From positions 1-6,904 of the forward strand of contig CALIWP010000190.1 of NCBI GenBank assembly GCA_938046705.1: DNA of 6,904 bases, written 5' to 3'. The notes under the pieces are model-generated. The model was not told the DNA's origin, made no database searches, and saw only the letters and a program-made list of their open reading frames with translations. The stretch comes from an uncultured Campylobacter sp. GTDB lineage: Bacteria; Campylobacterota; Campylobacteria; Campylobacterales; Campylobacteraceae. Both the position numbers and the translations under genes were made by a program. How positions within the stretch are numbered: position 1 is the first letter of the stretch; each line of letters starts with the position of its first letter. Positions 1 to 4,067 of the stretch are shown here, piece by piece.

Positions 1-2
1 AG

Positions 3-149
3 TATGAATTCGCCTTTTTGCAAGAGAAGCTAAAATCACGCGATATCAAGGCTTATGAGCGAAATTTAAGCGTAAAAAATATAGAAATCGCGAGCATTTT
101 TAAAGAGGTCGAGGGCAAAATCGAGCCGTGGGAAAAGGTAAAAAATTAG
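3..149 (+). CDS. C-terminal end of an unrecognised protein (5' truncated by window edge)
   Basis: An open frame enters from the left edge and stops at TAG 147-149, giving 48 residues that begin YEFAFLQEKL and end EGKIEPWEKVKN. The piece is rich in Lys and Glu, looks helical, and has no membrane segment, cysteine motif or recognisable signature. I do not recognise the family. Codon use (Campylobacter-like, with AAATTTAAGC-type words) and the intact frame to the edge support a real gene end. The next gene, fhs, is convergent, so this gene is not in its operon. Its transcript is probably ended by the hairpin at 354-403. Confidence 0.6.
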   Translation, partial: YEFAFLQEKLKSRDIKAYERNLSVKNIEIASIFKEVEGKIEPWEKVKN

Positions 150-464
150 CGCCGTTTTGTGCTAGGTTTTTTTGGCTTGCCTAGGCAAATTTGATTAAAA
201 ACGCCAAAATAAATTACGCCGATTTTGCCCTAAATTTGACGCAAAAGCCGCGAAGCTAAATTTGCGACGGACGGCCATCTTATCAAATTTCGAGTGTTAA
301 AATTTAGCATTTTAAATTTGACGGCAAATTTAAAAGACGAAATAGTTAAATTTAAAAAGGCGAATCTGACGTCAAATCCTCGTCAAATTCGCCTTTGTTT
401 TTTAGAAATCAAACTCCGCCGACTGGCCAAATTCGTAATCAAATTTGACGAATAGGAGCTCGTT
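150..464. other. Convergent intergenic region (315 bases) holding a terminator
   Basis: This is the spacer between the stop of the partial plus-strand gene and the stop of the minus-strand fhs gene. It is AT-rich, with many AAATTT words and no reading frame with a plausible ribosome binding site. It contains a perfect 12-base palindrome, TTGCCTAGGCAA, at 177-188 and a strong hairpin terminator at 354-403. I see no tRNA, small RNA signature or repeat array. Confidence 0.7.
354..403. terminator. Strong rho-independent terminator, probably bidirectional
   Basis: AAAGGCGAAT (356-365) pairs perfectly with ATTCGCCTTT (387-396). After one C/A mismatch, TGACG (367-371) pairs with CGTCA (381-385), leaving a 9-base loop. 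On the plus strand the stem is followed by G and six T (397-403). On the minus strand it is followed by five T (complement of 354-358). It lies between two convergent genes and fits termination of both the partial upstream gene and fhs. Confidence 0.85.
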
Positions 465-2093
465 TTACTCCGCTTTCATCTGCTCGGCGGCAGGCACTTT
501 AGGCAGTCCCGGCATCAGCATAGTTGATCCGCTAACCGCTACGATAAAGCCGGCTCCCCCGCGTATCTCAAGTGCGCTAACTTCGAAGCTAAAGCCCTTG
601 GGCCTTCCTAGCAGCTTGGCGTCCGAGCTAAAGCTATACTGCGTTTTTGCGACGCAAACTGGCATACTCTCAAAGCCTAGACGCGAAATCTCGGCCAGAT
701 CAGCCTGCGCGCGCGGGCTAAAGACGACGTCTTTGGCGCCGTAAATTTTAGTCGCGATCTTTTCGATCTTGGTTTTTACGGAGTCGCTTGCATCGTAGGT
801 GAAGTTTATCTCGCGAGCCGGTTTTTCGCAGATTTGCGCGACTTTTTTAGCTAGATCCTCTGTTCCGGCGCTTCCTTTTAAAAAGCCCTCGCACAGGCTA
901 AACTCAGCTCCCGACTCCTCGCAAAGAGCACGCACGTGAGCGATCTCCTCGTCCGTATCGGTCGCGAATTTATTTAGCGCGACGATGACGTTTTGATTGA
1001 AATTTTTTAGATTTTCTATGTGGGCTTTTAGGTTTTCGCCGCCTAGCTTTAGCGCGTCTAAATTTGGCTGCGAGATGCCGTCTTTATCGCATCCGCCGTT
1101 GTATTTTAGCGAGCGGATGGTACTTACTAGCACGACGCATTTTGGCGCGAGATTTGCAGTGCGACACTTGATATCGAGGAACTTTTGCGCTCCAAGCTCA
1201 GCACCAAATCCCGCCTCGGTCACGACATAGTCGGCTAAATTTAGCGCAGTTTTAGTCGCGATCACGCTGTTGCAGCCGTGCGCGATGTTTGCAAACGGTC
1301 CGCCGTGGATGAGCACCGGCGTGCCTTCTAGCGTTTGCACGAGGTTTGGTTTTATCGCCTCTTTTAGCAGGACGCAGACGGCGTCGGCGCAGTTTAGGGA
1401 TTTTGCGCGCACGAGGCCGCCCTCTTTATCGTAGGCGACGACGATGTTTTCTACGCGCTCTTTTAGATTTTTTAGGTCGGTCGCGAGGCATAGTATCGCC
1501 ATTATTTCGCTAGCGGCGGTGATTACGAACCCGTCCTTGCGGGTAAATTTATTGCTCTTTTCAAGGCCGATTTCTATCTCTCTTAGCGAGCGGTCGTTCA
1601 TATCCATGCAGCGTTTGAAAACGACGCGCGCAGGGTCGATATTTAGGGCGTTGCCGTGGTGGATGTGGTTATCTAGCATCGCCGCGATGAGGTTGTTTGC
1701 CGAGGTGATAGCGTGAAAGTCGCCGTTAAAGTGCAGGTTGATATCCTCGCTCGGCGTCACCTGCGAGTAGCCGCCGCCCGTCGCTCCGCCCTTTATACCA
1801 AAAACCGGCCCCAGGCTCGGCTCTCTAAGCGCGGCGCACACGCGTTTGCCGATACGCGCTAAGCCGTCTGATAGTCCCACGGTCACGGTCGTTTTGCCCT
1901 CGCCGTACGGGGTCGGATTGGTCGCGGTAACTAGGATGAGGTTTGCGCCCGTCGCGTTACCTAGTCGCGGCTCGATCTTGGCTTTTAACTTGCCGAAGGT
2001 ATCTAGCGCTTCCTCGCCTAGCCCCAGTTTTGCGCCGATTTTTACGATATTTTGCGGCTTTGCGCTCGCTTCTATTTCTCTGTCGCTTAGCAT
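465..2093 (-). CDS. fhs: Formate--tetrahydrofolate ligase (10-formyl-THF synthetase)
   Basis: This cytoplasmic enzyme joins formate to tetrahydrofolate using ATP, giving 10-formyl-THF for purine synthesis, initiator formyl-Met-tRNA and one-carbon exchange with free formate. At 542 aa it is close to the family's usual length of about 555. Visible family signatures are the ATP-binding loop TPYGEGKTT (61-69), EPSLGPVFGIKGG (91-103) running into GGGYSQVTPSEDINLHF (106-122), HGGPFANIAHGCNS (263-276), EAGFGAELGAQKF (293-305), GRPKGF (496-501) and the C-terminal PGLPKVPAA (528-536). The ATG at 2091-2093 is preceded by AAGGA about six bases upstream, and the N-terminus (LSDREIEASAK) matches where the family normally begins. 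It stands alone, divergent from the DJ-1/PfpI gene and convergent with the upstream partial gene. No frameshift or missing motif is seen. Confidence 0.97.
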   Translation of the reverse strand: MLSDREIEASAKPQNIVKIGAKLGLGEEALDTFGKLKAKIEPRLGNATGANLILVTATNPTPYGEGKTTVTVGLSDGLARIGKRVCAALREPSLGPVFGIKGGATGGGYSQVTPSEDINLHFNGDFHAITSANNLIAAMLDNHIHHGNALNIDPARVVFKRCMDMNDRSLREIEIGLEKSNKFTRKDGFVITAASEIMAILCLATDLKNLKERVENIVVAYDKEGGLVRAKSLNCADAVCVLLKEAIKPNLVQTLEGTPVLIHGGPFANIAHGCNSVIATKTALNLADYVVTEAGFGAELGAQKFLDIKCRTANLAPKCVVLVSTIRSLKYNGGCDKDGISQPNLDALKLGGENLKAHIENLKNFNQNVIVALNKFATDTDEEIAHVRALCEESGAEFSLCEGFLKGSAGTEDLAKKVAQICEKPAREINFTYDASDSVKTKIEKIATKIYGAKDVVFSPRAQADLAEISRLGFESMPVCVAKTQYSFSSDAKLLGRPKGFSFEVSALEIRGGAGFIVAVSGSTMLMPGLPKVPAAEQMKAE

Positions 2094-2131
2094 CGTCTTT
2101 CCTTAAGAATTTGATTTAAAATGATTTTGTA

Positions 2132-2155
2132 ATTTTACCTCGCAAATGCGAAAAA
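2132..2155 (-). promoter_or_regulatory. Candidate fhs promoter
   Basis: On the minus strand, TAAAAT (complement of 2132-2137) lies 38 bases before the fhs start and follows a T-run, TTTTTCGC (complement of 2148-2155). A T-run upstream of a TATAAT-like -10, without a conserved -35, is the known pattern of housekeeping promoters in Campylobacter. The match is only fair in such AT-rich DNA. Confidence 0.3.
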
Positions 2156-2227
2156 TCTCATTAAATTTTAGCCGCTCGTAATCAAATTTGGGCTAAATTT
2201 GAAATTAAAATCAGCAAAGGGGCGACG

Positions 2228-2824
2228 ATGAAGGCGGTGAATGTTTTGCTGTTTGAGGGATTTACGACGATGGACGCGCTAGGACCCGCCGAGGCGCTAT
2301 CTAGGGCGCTGGAAGGCGAGCGAAAGTGCTACGAGATAGAGTATTTCTCGGCTACTGGCGGACTCGTGGGCAGTAGTACGAATGCTAAAATTTGGACGCG
2401 AAAGCTAAGCGAGATAGCAAAATTTGACGTCTTACTCGTGCCAGGCGGTTTTGCAGCTAGGGAGCTTGCGCATGAGGGCGAGTTTATCGCAGCTCTAGGC
2501 GAGCTAGCGCGTAGACACGAGTACGTGATCGCGGTATGTACGGGCTCGGTTTTGCTAGCTAAAACAGGGCTTTTGGACGGCATGGAGGCCACGAGTAACA
2601 AGCTATCTTGGCGGTGGGCTACCTCGGAGGTTCCTAGCGTGCGCTGGGTGCGTGCGGCCAGGTGGTGCGTTAGCGGGAAAATTTACACGAGCTCGGGCGT
2701 GAGTGCGGGTATCGACGAGGCTCTGGGTTTTATCGCCGATATGCACGGGCGAGACGAGGCGCAGAGGATTGCTCGGGCGATGGAGTATGTGTGGAATAGC
2801 GACAAAAATGCGGATCTGTTTTAA
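2228..2824 (+). CDS. DJ-1/PfpI family protein (class I glutamine-amidotransferase-like fold)
   Basis: The 198-aa cytoplasmic protein has the DJ-1/PfpI layout: an N-terminal strand, VNVLLFEGFTTMDALGP (4-20), followed by Glu22, which can support the catalytic Cys; DVLLVPGG (67-74); and the nucleophile elbow AVCTGS with Cys104 (102-107). ATSNKLSW (121-128) occupies the place where isonitrile-hydratase-like members have ATTHW. The tail MEYVWNSDKNADLF (185-198) resembles the EYxWxxDxxxxxF ending common in this family. Members include glyoxalase/deglycase, isonitrile hydratase, chaperone and protease-like enzymes. The reaction cannot be fixed from sequence, and the lack of the His in ATTHW argues against a straightforward isonitrile hydratase. 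The ATG at 2228 follows AAAGGGG with a seven-base gap. It is divergent from fhs across 134 bases. A fragment of a second copy of its 3' end lies at 3539-3645. Confidence 0.9.
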   Translation: MKAVNVLLFEGFTTMDALGPAEALSRALEGERKCYEIEYFSATGGLVGSSTNAKIWTRKLSEIAKFDVLLVPGGFAARELAHEGEFIAALGELARRHEYVIAVCTGSVLLAKTGLLDGMEATSNKLSWRWATSEVPSVRWVRAARWCVSGKIYTSSGVSAGIDEALGFIADMHGRDEAQRIARAMEYVWNSDKNADLF

Positions 2825-2881
2825 ATTTTGGCTTGCGGCGAGTGCTAAAATTGAGCGCTAAATTTAAGCCTAGTCAAATTT
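2775..2881 (+). repeat. Direct repeat copy A (3' end of the DJ-1/PfpI gene plus downstream flank)
   Basis: These 107 bases align without gaps to 3539-3645 in the same orientation, with 11 mismatches by eye (about 90% identity). The repeat covers the last 15 sense codons and stop of the DJ-1/PfpI gene plus 57 bases of non-coding flank. Weaker similarity (CACCG...AAAA) continues about 20 bases further. This copy belongs to the intact gene. Confidence 0.9.
2824..2852 (+). other. Stem-loop directly after the DJ-1/PfpI stop codon, copy A
   Basis: AATTTTGGC (2824-2832) pairs with GCTAAAATT (2844-2852) across an 11-base loop. All nine positions pair, one as G-U. There is no T-tract after it, so it is not a classical terminator; it could protect the mRNA 3' end. 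The same stem is kept in the duplicated copy at 3588-3616, where the G-U pair is A-U. Confidence 0.4.
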
Positions 2882-3073
2882 CGAGGCACCGTGCCTAAAA
2901 GATGCGTGAAAAACGAATTTATAAAATTAGCCGTTTAAAAGCACGGGTATAAAAAGAGCAAATTTAGTCTGATATTCGGAAGGCTTCCAAATTTACGGCA
3001 AAAAGCAAATAATCCAAAACAACGCAAATTTTACTGCCAAAAATCGCGAATTTTATAAATTTAGCGGTTTTGG

Positions 3074-3089
3074 GCGATAGACTTATCGC
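3074..3089 (-). other. Small hairpin just after the stop of the small membrane protein gene
   Basis: GCGATA (3074-3079) and TATCGC (3084-3089) form a perfect six-base stem with a four-base loop. The hairpin starts three bases beyond the minus-strand stop codon at 3093-3095. No T-run follows on the minus strand, so it is at best a weak or factor-assisted terminator. Confidence 0.3.
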
Positions 3090-3092
3090 TGT

Positions 3093-3350
3093 TTAGAGCG
3101 TCTTAAGCTTTTCGCGCACCAAGGCAACGTAAATCATCGCTAGCGTCGTCGCAAACCAGATGACGTAAGGTAAGCAAAAAACAAAAGGCTTTTCGTAGTA
3201 GTCGTATTGCACGCCGACGTTGCGGCCGATGTAGAGGTAAAATCCGCCCACGATAACAAGGTAAAGCATCACGGCAATGGCGTCGCAAACGCGAACTAGC
3301 TTGCTTAGCGGGCGCTTAGGTTCTGTTTTGATTACGTGATCGTTATTCAT
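3093..3350 (-). CDS. Small inner-membrane protein with two transmembrane helices
   Basis: From the ATG at 3348-3350 this gene encodes 85 aa. I prefer this start to one 11 codons upstream because AAAGGAG lies five bases before it, whereas the upstream extension would have to translate through that site. There are two hydrophobic helices, about residues 22-42 (VCDAIAVMLYLVIVGGFYLY) and 56-78 (FVFCLPYVIWFATTLAMIYV). The short Tyr-rich loop between them (GVQYDYYEKP, 46-55) should be periplasmic, because Lys and Arg flank both ends (RPLSKLVR before, REKLKTL after). I do not recognise the family. The gene stands alone, converging with the DJ-1/PfpI gene, and has its own candidate promoter with an FNR/CRP-type dyad at 3402-3415. 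Confidence 0.75.
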   Translation of the reverse strand: MNNDHVIKTEPKRPLSKLVRVCDAIAVMLYLVIVGGFYLYIGRNVGVQYDYYEKPFVFCLPYVIWFATTLAMIYVALVREKLKTL

Positions 3351-3401
3351 TTTTTCTCCTTTATTTTTGGGAAATGTTATCATAATTAGCGTAAAATTTT
3401 G

Positions 3402-3419
3402 ATGATTTATATCAAAAAC
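3402..3419 (-). promoter_or_regulatory. Candidate promoter with overlapping FNR/CRP-type dyad
   Basis: On the plus strand 3402-3415 reads ATGAT-TTAT-ATCAA, nine of ten matches to the FNR half-site pair TTGAT-N4-ATCAA. Read on the minus strand it is TTGATATAAATCAT. The same bases give an extended -10, TG-A-TATAAA (complement of 3406-3414), preceded by a T-run (TTTTTG), as in Campylobacter housekeeping promoters. It lies about 55 bases before the small membrane protein start. If real, operator and -10 overlap, which would fit repression by a Crp/Fnr-family protein rather than activation. No regulator gene is in the window. Confidence 0.4.
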
Positions 3420-3538
3420 TTGCTTTTAAAATTCAAATCAAAAGTCTGCGATAAAATTTAAGACGAAATTTAACCAAAATTCGTGTAAAATCTATCCAAA
3501 AAGCAAGTAAAAATGATAAGTAAACGGGTGCGGCGTAT

Positions 3539-3645
3539 GGGCGATAGAGTACGTCTGGAGTAGCGACAAAGACGCGGATCTGTTTTAAATTTTAGCTTGC
3601 GGCGGTTGCTAAAATTGAGCGCAAAATTTAAGCCGAGTCAAATTT
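3539..3645 (+). pseudogene. Remnant of a second DJ-1/PfpI gene: last codons plus 3' flank (repeat copy B)
   Basis: These bases match 2775-2881 with 11 mismatches and no gap. The reading frame ending at TAA 3586-3588 translates as WAIEYVWSSDKDADLF, against RAMEYVWNSDKNADLF in the intact protein. Of the 15 sense codons in the repeat, three differ in amino acid (Met/Ile, Asn/Ser, Asn/Asp) and two are synonymous (TAT/TAC, GTG/GTC). The frame has no start codon: an in-frame TAA sits at 3517-3519, and upstream similarity fades within a few codons. The mild, partly synonymous divergence suggests it was once coding, either as a tandem paralogue later deleted or as an incoming allele joined here by recombination. 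It is not expressed as a useful protein. Confidence 0.85.
3588..3616 (+). other. Stem-loop after the remnant's stop codon, copy B
   Basis: AATTTTAGC (3588-3596) and GCTAAAATT (3608-3616) form a perfect nine-base stem with an 11-base loop. It is the counterpart of 2824-2852; the one stem difference turns G-U into A-U, and two of the loop bases differ. On the minus strand it lies downstream of the repeat-protein gene, but no T-run makes it a clear terminator there. Confidence 0.4.
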
Positions 3646-3702
3646 ACCGCACCGCGCGCCAAAATCGTAAGTTTTAAAACAAACGGCTCGTATCCTGCCC
3701 CG

Positions 3703-4038
3703 CTACCACAGCTTTAGGCAGACTTGCCCTATTATGACGGCGATGGGAGCTCCGTTTATGTCGTAGGTGTTGCTAGAGTTTGAACCAAAATCGGGCTTGA
3801 CGACATTGCCTTGTATCACCCAAGTGTTGCTTGAGTTTGCGCCGTATTTGGGTTTTATTTTTCTCCCGTCAAACTCAAAGGTATTAGAGGAGTTGGCTCC
3901 AGTTTTAGGCTTTAGCACGCCGCCGTCAAATTCAAAAGTATTGTGCGTAGTTGCGCCGTATTTGGGCTTTAGCTCGTTGCCCTCGTATACCCAAGTGCCG
4001 TTTCCCGCAGACCTTCCGTCCCAGTTGATTTTGGGCAT
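3703..4038 (-). CDS. Small 19-residue-repeat protein of unknown function
   Basis: The 111-aa protein is built almost wholly from 19-residue repeats. Threonine of an N/G-T-W/F/Y motif recurs at residues 15, 34, 53, 72 and 91. The consensus is roughly N-T-[WF]-x-[FYI]-x-G-x-x-[VIL]-K-P-x-x-G-[AS]-x-[ST]-[ST]. Four full units span about residues 14-89. The fifth starts NTYDINGAPIAVI and runs into a hydrophobic end (VIIGQVCLKLW). The N-terminus, NWDGRSAGNG, looks like a shortened unit. Alternating aromatic and polar residues with glycine turns suggest short beta-hairpins packed as a propeller- or flower-like unit. There is no signal peptide, so it is probably cytoplasmic unless exported by an unusual route. 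AGGAGG lies five bases before the ATG. It starts 29 bases after the stop of the zinc-motif gene and is probably the last gene of that operon. I know of similar repeat proteins in other bacteria but no established function. Confidence 0.8.
   Translation of the reverse strand: MPKINWDGRSAGNGTWVYEGNELKPKYGATTHNTFEFDGGVLKPKTGANSSNTFEFDGRKIKPKYGANSSNTWVIQGNVVKPDFGSNSSNTYDINGAPIAVIIGQVCLKLW
3772..3999 (-). repeat. Four tandem 57-base coding repeats
   Basis: These encode residues 14-89 of the 111-aa protein as four units of exactly 19 codons. The units GANSSNTFEFDG and GANSSNTW are closest to each other. At DNA level the units have diverged, apart from short shared words around the SSNT and KPK codons. 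This is an in-frame coding repeat, not a CRISPR or intergenic satellite. Confidence 0.85.
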
Positions 4039-4067
4039 TTTATCCTCCTAAAATGAGTTATAATCAA

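Larger units (their letters stand above)
3384..3702. other. Intergenic region (319 bases) with a promoter/operator and a gene remnant
   Basis: The spacer lies between the start of the small membrane protein gene and the stop of the repeat-protein gene, both on the minus strand. It holds a candidate promoter and dyad near 3402-3419, an AT-rich stretch up to about 3515 with nothing I can identify, then a decayed copy of the DJ-1/PfpI 3' end (3539-3645) with its stem-loop. A palindrome, GTTTTAAAAC, lies at 3671-3680. No complete gene is present. Confidence 0.7.

Noticed and set aside
177..188. Perfect palindrome TTGCCTAGGCAA as a terminator or recombination site
   Set aside because: A 12-base palindrome with no loop and no T-run following is not a terminator, and no recombinase or matching second site is present.
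150..350. Many AAATTTGA/TCAAATTT words as possible uptake or iterated regulatory sequences
   Set aside because: The word occurs all over the window, inside and outside genes. It looks like a genome-wide compositional feature of this Campylobacter group rather than a local element.
445..744. Plus-strand open frame of 99 codons across the end of fhs
   Set aside because: It lies antisense to the conserved C-terminal part of fhs, has no ribosome binding site, and its translation shows no domain. The same holds for the plus-strand frames at 997-1230, 1444-1716 and 1846-2106.
2884..2896. AGGCACCGTGCCT hairpin after the DJ-1/PfpI gene as its terminator
   Set aside because: The stem is only five or six bases and is followed by AAAA on the plus strand; no T-run is present on either strand.
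3351..3383. Upstream start for the small membrane protein (96 aa instead of 85)
   Set aside because: The extension MITFPKNKGEK is the translation of the leader and its AAAGGAG ribosome binding site. The ATG at 3348-3350 is correctly placed behind that site.
3772..3999. Tandem 57-base repeats considered as a CRISPR or satellite array
   Set aside because: The repeats are in frame, diverged as coding sequence, and have no unique spacers between conserved direct repeats.
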